A stretch of 64,000 nt of DNA from Gemmatimonadota bacterium (GCA_003222195.1 QHVB01000032.1:92474-156473); one strand, 5' to 3'. Numbered from the stretch's first letter, positions 10,736 through 19,933 are shown. Translations and numbers: made by a program. Notes: generated by a model not told the origin, from the sequence alone.

Positions 10736-12652
10736 ATGCAAGAGATGCGGGTCCTTATGCTGGAGGACGACCCGAACGATCTCGAGCTCATTCGCCGCGA
10801 GCTCGGACGGCTCACACCCGCGCCCACCATCCTTCACGTCACCAGCGAAACCGCGTTTGTTGCCGCGCTGAACGATTTTGCGCCGCACGTCATTTTGTGC
10901 GATCACAATATCCCCACGTTCGACGGCCGCATGGCGCTGGAAAAAACGCGGCACCTGCAGCCCGATACGCCCTTTATTCTCGTCACGGGATCGCTTAACG
11001 AAGAGACGGCCGTCTCCTATCTGAAAGCGGGAGCCACCGACTACATCCTGAAGGACCGGCTGGTTCGTCTCGGGCCTGCCGTGCTCGAGGCCCTAGAACG
11101 GGCACAAGAGCGAGAGGCACTGCGCCGTCACGAACGTCTCCTCTATCAGATCATCGATGCGAATCCCAGTCTCATTTTTGTCAAGAACTGGGACGGTCGC
11201 TTCGTGCTCGTGAACCAGGCCACGGCCGAGACCTACGGCACCACAGTCGAAGGGCTGCTCGGCAAGACCGACGCCGATTTCAATGCCAATGCGGACGAAG
11301 TCGCGCATTCTCTGCGCGACGACCGCGAAGTGTTGTCGTCCGGCCAACCCAAGTTCATTGCCGAAGAGCCCGTCACCAATCCCCACACGAGCGAAACCCG
11401 CTGGTTTCAAACCATCAAGATCCCGCTCCACATGCCCGGCGACGAAACGCCGACCCTGCTCGGCATCGCCACCGAGATCACGGACCGCAAGCAGCTGGAA
11501 GAGCAGTTGCTGCAATCACAGAAGATGGAAGCCGTCGGTCAGCTCGCCGGCGGCATCGCTCACGACTTCAACAACATTCTGACCGCCATCGTGGGCTACA
11601 CCGACCTGCTCACCGCGGAATTGGGTGCGAACTCCCGGCAGCTCGAGGACCTCGAAGAGATTCGCAAGGCGGCGCGCCGTGCCGCCGCGCTCACCCGCCA
11701 ACTGCTCTCATTTTCCCGCAAGCAGGTGCTCGAGCCGCGGATCGTCGACGTCAATGGCGTGGTCATGAACCTGGACAAAATGCTGCGATCGCTGATTTCC
11801 GAGAATATCGCGCTCAAGATCCAGCTCGCGGACGATCTGGACGCGGCGCGCGTCGACCCGAATCAGCTCGAGCAGGTCATCATGAATCTCGCCATCAATG
11901 CCCGGGATGCGATGCCGGACGGCGGCACGCTCACCATCGAAACCGCCAACGCGACCCTCGATGAGAACTATGCCGCCACGCACGTCTCCGTGATTCCCGG
12001 GGATTACGTGATGCTCGCCGTGACCGATACCGGCTGTGGCATGAGCGAAGCGACGCAAACGCGTATCTTCGAGCCGTTTTTCACAACCAAGCCGGCCGGG
12101 CGCGGCACCGGACTGGGCCTGTCCACGGTCTACGGCATCGTCAAGCAGAGCGCCGGGAACATCTGGCTGTACAGCGAGCCCGACAAGGGGACCACCTTCA
12201 AGATCTACTTACCGGCGCTGGACGCCTTGCCGGAGGAAATCGGGAAGACCGCTCCGATCGAGGCGGCGCGCCAGGGAAGCGGCACAGTGCTGCTGGTGGA
12301 GGACGACGAGCAGCTCCGCCGCTTGACGCACCGCGCGCTCGCGACGCAGGGATACGTCGTGCTGGAAGCCGACCGCGGCCGCTTGGCACTCGACATCGCC
12401 CGGCGGCACAACGGGCCGATCGACTTGTTGTTGACTGACCTCGTGATGCCCGACATCAACGGCCGCAAGCTGGCCGACGCGTTGCGCGCCGCGCGCCCCG
12501 GATTGCGAGTGCTGTTCATGTCCGGGTACCCCGACAGCGCGATCGTCAATCACGGCATGCTGGAGGCGGGCGTCGCCTATCTCGCCAAACCGTTCACAAC
12601 CGACGCGGTTGCGCGTAAAGTCCGCGAGGTCCTGAACGCGGGGGCGGCCTGA
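10736..12652 (+). CDS. Hybrid kinase with receivers at both ends (REC-PAS-HisKA-HATPase-REC)
   Basis: The protein starts with a receiver (Asp56 in VILCDHNIP, Lys in YILKDRL) and continues with PAS (about 135-255), HisKA with His276 in GGIAHDFNN, HATPase_c ([35 protein letters not shown]) and a second receiver (Asp568 in LLTDLVMPD, Lys in LAKPF). An N-terminal receiver lets an upstream kinase feed the enzyme, so this is a relay node rather than a simple sensor. The start is uncertain: GTG 10730, ATG 10736 and ATG 10745 are all possible. The ATG at 10736 was preferred over GTG, and no ribosome site decides it. Confidence 0.9.
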   Translation: MQEMRVLMLEDDPNDLELIRRELGRLTPAPTILHVTSETAFVAALNDFAPHVILCDHNIPTFDGRMALEKTRHLQPDTPFILVTGSLNEETAVSYLKAGATDYILKDRLVRLGPAVLEALERAQEREALRRHERLLYQIIDANPSLIFVKNWDGRFVLVNQATAETYGTTVEGLLGKTDADFNANADEVAHSLRDDREVLSSGQPKFIAEEPVTNPHTSETRWFQTIKIPLHMPGDETPTLLGIATEITDRKQLEEQLLQSQKMEAVGQLAGGIAHDFNNILTAIVGYTDLLTAELGANSRQLEDLEEIRKAARRAAALTRQLLSFSRKQVLEPRIVDVNGVVMNLDKMLRSLISENIALKIQLADDLDAARVDPNQLEQVIMNLAINARDAMPDGGTLTIETANATLDENYAATHVSVIPGDYVMLAVTDTGCGMSEATQTRIFEPFFTTKPAGRGTGLGLSTVYGIVKQSAGNIWLYSEPDKGTTFKIYLPALDALPEEIGKTAPIEAARQGSGTVLLVEDDEQLRRLTHRALATQGYVVLEADRGRLALDIARRHNGPIDLLLTDLVMPDINGRKLADALRAARPGLRVLFMSGYPDSAIVNHGMLEAGVAYLAKPFTTDAVARKVREVLNAGAA

Positions 12653-14397
12653 TGCGGTGGTCCATCGAGCATAAGTTGCCGCTGTTCGCGACGATCCTGT
12701 TGGTGGCGGTGGCGATCGCGCAGCTGACGATCGGATACGGTGAGGTTCGGCAGGCGTCCCTGGCGCTCGCGGACAAACGACTTCCGCTCGCGACCAAGGT
12801 CCTCGCCGATCTGTTTCAGACAGGGCAAGGACGCGTACGGATCACGGCATTGGCGAAGGATCCCGCGATCGTCGCGTTCCTGCGCTCCGGCGGACGCAGC
12901 GGCCGCGAAGCGGCGCTCGCGGCGATGCACCGCATTACCACGGACACGGCCAGCAACGCCGGCCTCGAGCTGCGGAACTTCAGCGGCAAGCTGCTGCTCC
13001 GCACCGGCCGATTCTCGATCGCCGATAGCGTGCTCGTCTCACCCGGGAAGGACTCGGCACGGTACGGCCCGTTGCTGCGCCGCGATACGACGCTCTTCAT
13101 TGCGGTCGCGGCCGCGAGTGGCGACGCGGAACGCGCCGGCGGCGGGATCGTGCAGCAAGTCGCGCGGCTGAGCCTGAGCGAGCGCACCCGTGCGACGTTG
13201 ACCGGTCTCGCCGGCGGCGATGTCACGTTGCTGCTGGGCAACGCGGCGGGTGACCCGTGGACGGATTTCGCGACGATCGTTCCCGCGCCACCGCCCAGCG
13301 TGCTCACGAGCCGCACGCCGGTCCGCTACGAACGAGGCGAGGTGAGACGCGCGAGCGCGGCGCCCGTGCCAGGCACACCCTGGATGGTCGTCGCCGAGCT
13401 GCCCAGCCGGGTGATTGTCGCGCCCGCGCGCGCGTACCTGAAAACCGTGGCGCCGCTCGCGTTCCTGATTGTCATCGCCGGGGTCCTGATCGCCTGGTGG
13501 GCAAGCCGCCGGCTCACCAAGCCCCTGGTGGGCGTGACGCGGGCCGCTGAAGCCATCGCCGCCGGCAATCTCGAGCCCCGGGTCCCGGCCGGGCGCGACG
13601 ACGAGCTGGGCCGGTTGGCGCGGTCGTTCAACACCATGGCGGAGCAGGTGGCTCGCTCACACCACCATCTCGAGGCGCAGGTTGCGCAGCGCACCCAGGC
13701 GCTCGAAGGGACCAATGCGGAGTTGGAGTCGTTCTCCTACTCCGTATCCCACGATTTGCGGGCCCCGCTACGGGCGATCCATGGTTTCGCGCGCATCCTG
13801 CTCGAGGACCACCAGGCCCAGCTCGATCCCGAGGCGCAGCGGTTACTCGGCGTCATTGACCAGAACACCCGCCGCATGGGCCAGCTCATCGACGACCTGC
13901 TCGCGTTCTCCCGGCTCGGCCGCAAGGAGATCGCGACCGGTCTCGTGGACATGGAGGAGCTGACCCGTACCGTCGCCGACGAGGTCCGGCGCACCGATGC
14001 GGGGAGAAAGGGCTCGCTCGTGATTCAGATCGATCCGCTCCCACCCGCGCACGGCGATCGGCCGTTGTTGCGCCAGGTGATGAACAACCTGTTGCAGAAC
14101 GCCGCGAAGTTTACCCGCGATCGCGCTGACGCCCACGTGGAAGTCGGGTCACAGCCGAACGGCGATCAGACGGTGTACTTCGTAAAGGACAACGGCGCCG
14201 GATTCGACGCGCGGTACGCAGACAAACTGTTCGGAGTATTCCAACGGCTGCACAGCACGGAGCAGTTCGACGGAACGGGGGTGGGGCTCGCGATCGTCAA
14301 GCGCATCGTCCAACGCCACGGCGGTCGGGTCTGGGCGGAGGGCAAAGTGGATCACGGCGCAGCCTTCTATTTCACCCTTCCAAGCGCAGCGCGCTGA
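12652..14397 (+). CDS. Membrane histidine kinase with HAMP domain (phytochrome-kinase-like core)
   Basis: The 581-residue protein has a transmembrane helix at about 8-28, an extracytoplasmic sensor region (30-262), a second helix at about 264-284, HAMP (285-340), a HisKA of the [18 protein letters not shown] type with His367, and HATPase_c ([28 protein letters not shown]). This is the only kinase in the cluster that senses outside the cytoplasm. Its ATG shares the last base of the previous stop (TGATG), and its stop overlaps the receiver gene at 14397 in the same way. Rcp1-type receivers commonly partner this HisKA class. Confidence 0.9.
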   Translation: MRWSIEHKLPLFATILLVAVAIAQLTIGYGEVRQASLALADKRLPLATKVLADLFQTGQGRVRITALAKDPAIVAFLRSGGRSGREAALAAMHRITTDTASNAGLELRNFSGKLLLRTGRFSIADSVLVSPGKDSARYGPLLRRDTTLFIAVAAASGDAERAGGGIVQQVARLSLSERTRATLTGLAGGDVTLLLGNAAGDPWTDFATIVPAPPPSVLTSRTPVRYERGEVRRASAAPVPGTPWMVVAELPSRVIVAPARAYLKTVAPLAFLIVIAGVLIAWWASRRLTKPLVGVTRAAEAIAAGNLEPRVPAGRDDELGRLARSFNTMAEQVARSHHHLEAQVAQRTQALEGTNAELESFSYSVSHDLRAPLRAIHGFARILLEDHQAQLDPEAQRLLGVIDQNTRRMGQLIDDLLAFSRLGRKEIATGLVDMEELTRTVADEVRRTDAGRKGSLVIQIDPLPPAHGDRPLLRQVMNNLLQNAAKFTRDRADAHVEVGSQPNGDQTVYFVKDNGAGFDARYADKLFGVFQRLHSTEQFDGTGVGLAIVKRIVQRHGGRVWAEGKVDHGAAFYFTLPSAAR

Positions 14398-14813
14398 TGC
14401 CAACCGGCGTCGAAATCCTGCTCGTCGAAGACAACGCGAACGATGCGGAGCTCACGCTGCGGGCGCTCAAACAGCGCAATCTGGCGAATCAAGTGTTCCT
14501 CTGTCGCGACGGCGCCGAAGCGCTGGACTTTTTCTCCAACGGCGCCAGCCCCGTTCCCAAAGTCGTGCTGCTCGACCTCAAACTGCCCAAAGTGGACGGT
14601 CTCGACGTCCTGCGGCGACTCAAGCAGGACGCGCGCACGAAGACCATTCCCGTGGTGGTCCTGACGTCCTCCCGCGAGGAGCCCGATATCGAACGGGCCT
14701 ATGCGCTCGGCGCCAACAGCTATATCGTGAAACCTGTGGACTTCGAGGCATTCGCTCGGGCGGTCTCGGACGTCGGCCTGTACTGGCTGTTGCTCAACCA
14801 CCCGCCGCAATAA
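14397..14813 (+). CDS. Rcp1-like single-domain response regulator
   Basis: The 138-residue lone receiver is of the family named for cyanobacterial Rcp1. It has [14 protein letters not shown] at the start, Asp60 in [20 protein letters not shown], and Lys in [11 protein letters not shown]. It lacks an output domain and probably relays phosphate from the HAMP kinase, whose stop codon it overlaps, perhaps to the N-terminal receiver of a hybrid kinase nearby. Confidence 0.92.
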   Translation: MPTGVEILLVEDNANDAELTLRALKQRNLANQVFLCRDGAEALDFFSNGASPVPKVVLLDLKLPKVDGLDVLRRLKQDARTKTIPVVVLTSSREEPDIERAYALGANSYIVKPVDFEAFARAVSDVGLYWLLLNHPPQ

Positions 14814-14816
14814 TTC

Positions 14817-15025
14817 GTGACCTCCGAGCCCCTGCGCGTGCTCTTCATGTCGGGCTATACGATGATGCCGTCGTCCGGCACGGGATGCTCGAGCCCGGTC
14901 TCGCGTACCTCGAAAAACCCTTTCGCCCAACCGCCCTGCGTCGCAAAGTGCGGGACGTCCTACAGAGCCGCTCGCAGAGCCCCGAACAAGTCCCGAAAAA
15001 AATCGATAATATCGATATTATCTAG
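14817..15025 (+). pseudogene. Frameshifted C-terminal fragment of a hybrid-kinase receiver
   Basis: The first codons read PLRVLFMSGYT, matching the receivers of the two hybrid kinases upstream (LFMSGYPDSAIVNHG and LYMSGYPGDAVVQHG). At about 14862 one base is missing. After the shift the DNA reads DDAVVRHGMLEPGLAYLEKP and RRKVRDVLQSR, ending at TAG 15023. Only the last third of a receiver is present; the kinase part is absent. It looks like the tail of a third paralogous hybrid kinase lost by deletion between repeats. Confidence 0.75.
15005..15022. repeat. Perfect 18-bp AT-rich palindrome
   Basis: Bases 15005-15022 form an exact palindrome (GATAATATC followed by its complement) with no GC content beyond four bases, striking in this GC-rich window. 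It overlaps the end of the receiver remnant. It may be an operator or an end-point of rearrangement. Confidence 0.6.
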
Positions 15026-15039
15026 CGAGTGCGTGCTCA

Positions 15040-15076
15040 CTTAACAGTATAAGTCACTTGGTGACTTCGTGTTAAG
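15040..15076. repeat. Interrupted inverted repeat upstream of holB
   Basis: An outer arm CTTAACA (15040-15046) pairs with 15070-15076 and an inner arm AAGTCAC (15051-15057) pairs with 15061-15067 around a TTG loop. It could form an RNA hairpin or serve as an operator. It is not followed by a T run, so it is not a standard terminator. Confidence 0.5.
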
Positions 15077-15092
15077 TTGGCGCAAGCCCGTT

Positions 15093-15122
15093 TGTACAAT
15101 TGTACTTGCTTGCCTTATAAGG
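15093..15122 (+). promoter_or_regulatory. Possible promoter of holB-moaC with two palindromes
   Basis: TTGTAC (15093-15098) and TTATAA (15115-15120) are spaced by 16 bases like -35 and -10 boxes. The -35 box overlaps a perfect 12-bp palindrome GTACAATTGTAC (15094-15105). The -10 box lies inside the 10-bp palindrome CCTTATAAGG (15113-15122). This layout suits repressor binding. The remainder of 14814-15173 shows nothing else beyond the receiver remnant and the palindromes listed. Confidence 0.35.
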
Positions 15123-15173
15123 ACTTCCAGCCGTACGTGGCGCCGCGCACTGACCCCCCAGCTAGATTGCGCC

Positions 15174-16229
15174 ATGCCTTTACCGCCCCTCATCGGGCAC
15201 GAAAGGGTTAAGACCAGACTGGCGGGCGCCCACGCCTCCGGAAAACTGCCACAAGCGCTGCTGCTTGCCGGCCCCCGAGGCGTCGGAAAGCAGCGTCTCG
15301 CGCTTTGGCTCGCCCAGCTGATCCACTGCGAGGCACCGGGCTCTACCCAGGAGCCGTGCGGCCAATGCCGCTCCTGCCGGCTCGTGCTGTCGCTGCAGCA
15401 TCCAGACGTGCACTGGTTTGTGCCGCTGGAGCTGGGAAAACGCGGTGGCGGGATCGACGCGGACAAGCAAGTCGAACTCGTTGCCGAGGCGCTTGCCGAA
15501 GAGATGGCGGCCCGGCGCGAGCAACCGTTCTATGGACCGCCGGCCGGATTGGCGAGTCATCCGGTCGCGGCTGTGCGCCTCCTGTTGAGGCGCCTGGCGA
15601 TGACCCCCGCGACGGGGACGCGCAAAGTCTTCATCCTTGGCGATGCGGAGCGGCTCATACCGCAGCTGGGAACGGAAGTCGCCGCGAACGCGCTCTTGAA
15701 GGCGCTGGAGGAACCGCCGGCTGATTCGATCATCATTACCACGGCGGCCGATCCCAACGCCCTGCTTCCGACGATTTTGTCGCGTGTTGTGCTGGTTCGT
15801 CTGGCACGAATCAGCGACAGTGACGTGACAGTTTTCGCGCAGCAAAGGCTCGGGATTACGGACCAAGCTGAACTTGCACAACGAGTTACAGCAGCTGAAG
15901 GGTGCATTGGCAAGCTCTTTGCAACGATACCCGTGCGTTCCGGATTGCCGGGGGGGCCTGGAGGAGATCAAGCAGCCCGCTTTCTGGAAGCTCCCTGGTT
16001 GTTCGCGCTCGGTCAGGTACCGTTTCAGGCGCGTGGGGGCTTCACCGACATGCTCGATTCGCTGGCGAGTCGGTTGCGTAGCGAAGCCCAGCGTGGCGGC
16101 GATACGGGGAAGCTGGTCGAGGCAATCGCGCTGGTCTTGGACGCACGCGACATGGCGCAAGGCAATGTGAACCCGCAGCTCCTCGCTGCCGTATTGGCGG
16201 AGGACCTGCACCAGATACGGCTGTCGTGA
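15174..16229 (+). CDS. holB: DNA polymerase III delta-prime subunit
   Basis: The 351-residue clamp-loader subunit belongs to the DnaX/HolB AAA+ family. A Walker A-like loop GPRGVGKQ lies at 33-40, a zinc-binding set at Cys52, Cys62, Cys65 and Cys68 (CGQCRSC), and the conserved ANALLKALEEPP helix and a PTILSR element follow. The start at ATG 15174 gives the family N-terminus (a PPLIGHE-type opening); a longer frame upstream runs through the palindromic region. It acts in loading the sliding clamp at the replication fork. The stop overlaps moaC by 4 bp. Confidence 0.92.
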   Translation: MPLPPLIGHERVKTRLAGAHASGKLPQALLLAGPRGVGKQRLALWLAQLIHCEAPGSTQEPCGQCRSCRLVLSLQHPDVHWFVPLELGKRGGGIDADKQVELVAEALAEEMAARREQPFYGPPAGLASHPVAAVRLLLRRLAMTPATGTRKVFILGDAERLIPQLGTEVAANALLKALEEPPADSIIITTAADPNALLPTILSRVVLVRLARISDSDVTVFAQQRLGITDQAELAQRVTAAEGCIGKLFATIPVRSGLPGGPGGDQAARFLEAPWLFALGQVPFQARGGFTDMLDSLASRLRSEAQRGGDTGKLVEAIALVLDARDMAQGNVNPQLLAAVLAEDLHQIRLS

Positions 16230-16687
16230 AACTGTCACACTTGGACCAGGCCGGCCGCGCCCGGATGGTGGATGTCGGCAACAAACCGTTGATGGATCGC
16301 ACGGCGGTCGCGACGGGAACGATTCGCATGTCGCCCGACGCGTATCGGCAGGTTGCCGAGCAGGCGATCGCCAAGGGCGATGTCCTGGCGGTGAGCGAGG
16401 TCGCCGGAACGCTGGCGGCGAAACGGACGGCGGAGCTGATCCCGCTCTGCCATCCTCTGGGCCTCGATCATGTCGAGGTGGAGGCCAGCCTGGCAGAATC
16501 GCTGCCGGGTGTGCGGGTCCGGGCGAGCGTGCGGGCGGTTGGTCGCACCGGCGTAGAGATGGAAGCGCTGACCGCGGTCGCCGTTGCGCTGCTGACGGTC
16601 TACGACATGGCGAAAGCGGTCGACGCAGAGATGGTGATCGGCGACATACGGCTCGTGGAGAAGCAAAAGGTTCCACGTGATGATTGA
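16226..16687 (+). CDS. moaC: Cyclic pyranopterin monophosphate synthase
   Basis: MoaC converts the cyclic 8-oxo-GTP derivative made by MoaA into cPMP in molybdenum cofactor synthesis. The 153 residues are the normal family length. Signature blocks are LCHPL (74-78), GVEMEAL (109-115) and YDMAKA (126-131), which include active-site residues. The start is GTG at 16226, overlapping the holB stop (GTGA), so it is translated with holB although the functions are unrelated. No other moa gene is in the window. Confidence 0.95.
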   Translation: MKLSHLDQAGRARMVDVGNKPLMDRTAVATGTIRMSPDAYRQVAEQAIAKGDVLAVSEVAGTLAAKRTAELIPLCHPLGLDHVEVEASLAESLPGVRVRASVRAVGRTGVEMEALTAVAVALLTVYDMAKAVDAEMVIGDIRLVEKQKVPRDD

Positions 16688-16744
16688 CGGACGCTTGACG
16701 TAGTGGCTACAGCTTGACTCACAGAAAGTGCAACAGGGAGGAGT

Positions 16745-17392
16745 ATGCAAACGAAAACTCAACGTCTGGTTGTGCGCGGCGGAATCATCGTGTTGGCCGC
16801 TCTGCTCGTTAGTACCGTGGGCGGATGGGCCGGCGGCACGACGACTGATGCCGACCGGGCTCCAGCCTCCGGGTCAGAGCTCCTCGGCGAACTCCGGTCG
16901 CTCCGGCAGCAGCTCGATGCCAAGCAGGGCGAGCTCGAGGTCGCCCGGCTGCAGCTCGACCGCGTCAACGCGATCATGCAGTATTCGACGCACTACCGGC
17001 TGCCGGCCGACATGGCGACGGCGGTCTACGACGTTGCCCTGAGCGAAGGGATCGATCCTGGCCTCGCGTTCCGTCTCGTGAAGGTCGAGTCCGGGTTCAA
17101 CCCGCGGGCCGTCAGTCACGTCGGCGCCATCGGCCTCACGCAGGTGCTGCCGAGCACCGCTCGTCTCTACGAGCCGGGGCTGACGACTCAGCAGCTGTAT
17201 GACCGTGATACGAACTTGCGGATCGGGTTCCGGTATCTGCGGGACCTGCTGGATCGCTATCCCGCGAACATGTCGCTGGCGCTGCTTGCCTATAATCGCG
17301 GCCCGGCGAAGGTCGAACAGCTGCTGGGCGCCGGTCGCAACCCTGCGAACGGGTATGAAGCTGAAGTTATGAAGGGATTCCGGCACCACTAA
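16745..17392 (+). CDS. Lytic transglycosylase with SLT domain
   Basis: The 215-residue protein has an N-terminal membrane anchor or signal (about 10-30) and a short coiled coil (44-76). A soluble-lytic-transglycosylase domain follows, with catalytic Glu115 in VKVESGFNP, GAIGLTQVLPSTA, and LALLAYNRGP. It would cleave the beta-1,4 glycosidic bond of peptidoglycan in the periplasm, forming the 1,6-anhydro product. A strong AGGGAGGAG ribosome site precedes the ATG. It converges with the larger transglycosylase at 17412-18959. Confidence 0.9.
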   Translation: MQTKTQRLVVRGGIIVLAALLVSTVGGWAGGTTTDADRAPASGSELLGELRSLRQQLDAKQGELEVARLQLDRVNAIMQYSTHYRLPADMATAVYDVALSEGIDPGLAFRLVKVESGFNPRAVSHVGAIGLTQVLPSTARLYEPGLTTQQLYDRDTNLRIGFRYLRDLLDRYPANMSLALLAYNRGPAKVEQLLGAGRNPANGYEAEVMKGFRHH

Positions 17393-17411
17393 CCTCGGGT
17401 GCCGGCTTGAC

Positions 17412-18959
17412 TTACCGGCTTGGAATCAGCAGGACGTCGCCGGGCCGGATCACACTCCGCATCGTCAGATCATTCGCTTCCAGGAGCGCCGTCAGCCCGA
17501 TCCCGTGCTGGTGGGCGATTCCACTGGCGGTTTCGCCAGGCGCGACGCGATGGCGTGTGTTGCCGTCGGAGTCGGGAGCAGCGCTGACCGAACTGTAGCG
17601 CCTCCACGCGCGGCGGACCCTGGGCTCCGGTGGATTGCTCCAGGCGCCGCGCGGGACCACGCGCCCACTCATCGGCACGATCACCCGCTGGCCCACGCGC
17701 AGGGCGTGCGCCCGCAGGCGGGGATTCGCGGCCTGCAGCATCGTCACGGTCACTTTGTAGCGCTGTGCGATGGTCGAGAGCGTCTGACCGTAGGTGACGT
17801 AGTGGTCCACGAACGTGATGCGCTCGGTGACGGGGAGATCGGCATAACGCTCTGCCACGCCGGCGCCCCTGCCCCGCGGCACGCGCACGACGACACCGCG
17901 CCCGGGCGGCGTGATCCCGCGCACGAACTGCGGGTTGAGCTCGAGCAGGGCGGCGACGCTCGTGTCCGCGAGGCGCGCCAGCACGTCGAGGCCGGTCGCG
18001 TCCGGCACCGATACTTCATCAAACACGAGCGGCGGCAGACGCTGGATGTCGGTGAAGCCATACCGCGAGGGCTGCTTGGCGATCAGCGCCGCGGCGATGA
18101 GTTTTGGCACGTAGTCCCGCGTTTCGCGGCGCAGGTTGCGGCGGCCCGCGATCTCGAAGAACGTCTGGTCGTCTACGGAATCGGGCACGCCCGGCAGCCG
18201 GCGGATCGCCCGCTCGATGCGGCCGGCGCCCGCGTTATAGGCAGCCGCCGCGAGATAGACGCTTCCCAGACGCTGTACGAGATCCTGCAAGTGATTGACG
18301 GCAGCGTCTGTTGCCTTGAACGGATCGCGCCGCTCATCGACCCACGGGTCGATTTGCAGACCGTAGCCGCGTCCCGTCGTCGACATGAACTGCCACATTC
18401 CGACCGCGCGCGCGCGACTGACGGCGGTGTTCGACAACCCGCTTTCGATGAGCGTGAGGTACACGAGGTCCTCGGGCAGGCCACGCGTGCGCAGCCGCTC
18501 GCGGATCATCCCTTCATAGCGTCCCAGACGAGAGAGCCAGATCTCGAAACGGTCGCGGGCGTCGAGCTGGAAGAACTCGAGGTACTCGAGCACGCGGCGG
18601 TTGCCCACGAACTTCGTGACGTCGATGTCGAACGTCGCGTTGGCGTCGGCCCCGAACAGATTCTCCGCCTCCTGCCGGACGTCTTCGCCGCGCACCGACA
18701 CGTTCGTGCGAGGGGGGGTGAGGGTGTCGGGGGAGCGCTCGTGGAGGCTGTCCAGCGCGGTCTGATCGGCGGCGGAGTCCTGCTCCACCCTGGCCAGTGC
18801 TGTGCCGAGCTGGACCGCCGAGCTGTCACGCGCGGCAAGCTGTGTCGGCATGGGAGGGGGCACTGGTGGAGCGGCCGCTCGAACAATGGCGTGCCCGGCG
18901 CAGCCGGCGATCGCGGCTGCGCTCATCATCGAGAGCCCAAAGACGGTCCAGCGTTTCAT
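17412..18959 (-). CDS. MltD-like membrane-bound lytic transglycosylase with LysM repeats
   Basis: Starting at ATG 18959 gives a lipoprotein signal (MKRWTVFGLSMMSAAAIAGC, lipobox Cys20), so this start is preferred to longer frames. The SLT domain lies about 125-290, with the catalytic Glu in LTLIESGLSN, then AVGMWQFMSTTGRGYGL and LAAAAYNAGAGRI. Two LysM domains follow (about 390-435 and 470-515; HYVTYGQTLSTIAQRY, RHRVAPGETASGIA). It would be anchored to a membrane and cut glycan strands. Its start overlaps the stop of the 18956-19357 gene, making it the last gene of a four-gene operon. Confidence 0.9.
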   Translation of the reverse strand: MKRWTVFGLSMMSAAAIAGCAGHAIVRAAAPPVPPPMPTQLAARDSSAVQLGTALARVEQDSAADQTALDSLHERSPDTLTPPRTNVSVRGEDVRQEAENLFGADANATFDIDVTKFVGNRRVLEYLEFFQLDARDRFEIWLSRLGRYEGMIRERLRTRGLPEDLVYLTLIESGLSNTAVSRARAVGMWQFMSTTGRGYGLQIDPWVDERRDPFKATDAAVNHLQDLVQRLGSVYLAAAAYNAGAGRIERAIRRLPGVPDSVDDQTFFEIAGRRNLRRETRDYVPKLIAAALIAKQPSRYGFTDIQRLPPLVFDEVSVPDATGLDVLARLADTSVAALLELNPQFVRGITPPGRGVVVRVPRGRGAGVAERYADLPVTERITFVDHYVTYGQTLSTIAQRYKVTVTMLQAANPRLRAHALRVGQRVIVPMSGRVVPRGAWSNPPEPRVRRAWRRYSSVSAAPDSDGNTRHRVAPGETASGIAHQHGIGLTALLEANDLTMRSVIRPGDVLLIPSR

Positions 18960-19357
18960 CGTGTCGCCAAGTAATTCCCAAGTAGACGGTTTGTCGCATT
19001 CAAGACTGCAAGCGCCGCGCCACGGGGAGGATCGACCTCCGTCAAGCACGATCCCACCAGCCGCGTCGCTTCTTCTGCGCGCGCCGACAACGAAACGATC
19101 ACCACCGTCGCATCGAACGCTCGCACCGCTTTCACGCCCAACAGCTCGAACGTGAGTCGCGGTTGTACCGCTTGCTCCAGCGCGTTCACGGCAGCAACAG
19201 CACAACAGCGCAGCTCGCCGGTTTGCGACGACACGCCGTCGGATGAACCTTCGAACCGCCGGCCATCGGACCACGTCAACACGACCTTGGCGCGGCACCG
19301 GCCGTTCGCCAGTCGCTGAAACCCAAACTCCTGAAACCGCAGCCGCTCGTCAGGCAC
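18956..19357 (-). CDS. Small conserved protein with LeuA-dimer-like C-terminal half
   Basis: I do not recognise a named family with certainty. The 133-residue protein has an alternating strand-helix pattern. Its second half (FELLGVKAVRAFDATVVIVSL, then AALAVLNATNRLLG) resembles the regulatory allosteric domain of 2-isopropylmalate synthase, where the last helix carries A.LDA.NR. No catalytic residues are evident. Its stop overlaps the start of the MltD-like gene (ATGA). Confidence 0.6.
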   Translation of the reverse strand: MPDERLRFQEFGFQRLANGRCRAKVVLTWSDGRRFEGSSDGVSSQTGELRCCAVAAVNALEQAVQPRLTFELLGVKAVRAFDATVVIVSLSARAEEATRLVGSCLTEVDPPRGAALAVLNATNRLLGNYLATR

Positions 19358-19368
19358 GTCCGGGGACC

Positions 19369-19617
19369 TCAGTCGAAGCGTACTTCGATCTGCTGCTTCA
19401 CACTGGTGTCCCGCATGGCTTCGACCACGTCGACCTCGAGGCGCGGGCGCCCCTGCGCGTCGCGCTCCGCCGAAATGAGCAGGATCAGCCCGCTATCGAA
19501 CTCCACCTTTATGTGCCGCACGTCCGACCGCACCGTGACATGTTTGACCGTCTCGCCGCGGAGCCGCGTCACCGCTCCGACCACGCGACGCAGATCCTGC
19601 AGATCGACAGTGCTCAC
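19369..19617 (-). CDS. Hypothetical protein, 82 residues
   Basis: A small soluble protein of unknown function: an N-terminal helix (LQDLRRVVGAVTRL) followed by strands (VKHVTVRSDVRHIKVEF, LILLISAERD, RLEVDVV). The composition and tight spacing (12 bp to the next gene, 4-bp overlap with the previous) support a real gene. No motif allows a function to be given. Confidence 0.6.
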   Translation of the reverse strand: MSTVDLQDLRRVVGAVTRLRGETVKHVTVRSDVRHIKVEFDSGLILLISAERDAQGRPRLEVDVVEAMRDTSVKQQIEVRFD

Positions 19618-19865
19618 GCCAGACGCTCCGCGAGCAGCTGCGAGAGCGCAGCGTCGGAAATGCGCTCGGCCTGGATGAACAGCGACGACTTCGAGGTGGC
19701 CTCCAGCGGATACGGCGTCCAGAACGAGCGCCGACCCGCCAGTGGTTCAGACGCGGCGACGCGAAACGACAGCACGAGCTGCCAGGCGGCGGTATTCGCG
19801 TGACGCTCGGCGACCGCATCCACGTGCCAAACCTGGTCCCCGTGCGCAATTACTCGCCATGACAT
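19614..19865 (-). CDS. Hypothetical protein, 83 residues, first gene of the MltD operon
   Basis: Mostly beta-strand with a helical end (ISDAALSQLLAERLA). The phrase SWRVIAHGDQVWHVDAVAER looks like a repeated strand pair in a small fold. No recognised family. It overlaps the next gene by 4 bp and has a clear promoter upstream (19905-19933), so it heads the operon 19614-18956-17412. Confidence 0.6.
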   Translation of the reverse strand: MSWRVIAHGDQVWHVDAVAERHANTAAWQLVLSFRVAASEPLAGRRSFWTPYPLEATSKSSLFIQAERISDAALSQLLAERLA

Positions 19866-19904
19866 GGCTCACCTCGAGCCCGGAAAAGGGCGCAAAGGGC
19901 CCCC

Positions 19905-19933
19905 AATATGAGGCTTAGATGCTTCCCGGTCAA
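19905..19933 (-). promoter_or_regulatory. Sigma-70-like promoter of the MltD operon
   Basis: On the minus strand TTGACC (19933-19928) and CATATT (19910-19905) are separated by exactly 17 bases. The -10 box lies 39 bases before the ATG at 19865, and GGTGA precedes that ATG. It is one of the best consensus matches in the window. Confidence 0.6.

Noticed and set aside
15180..16676. Minus-strand frame opposite holB and moaC
   Set aside because: Antisense shadow; holB and moaC have all family motifs on the plus strand.
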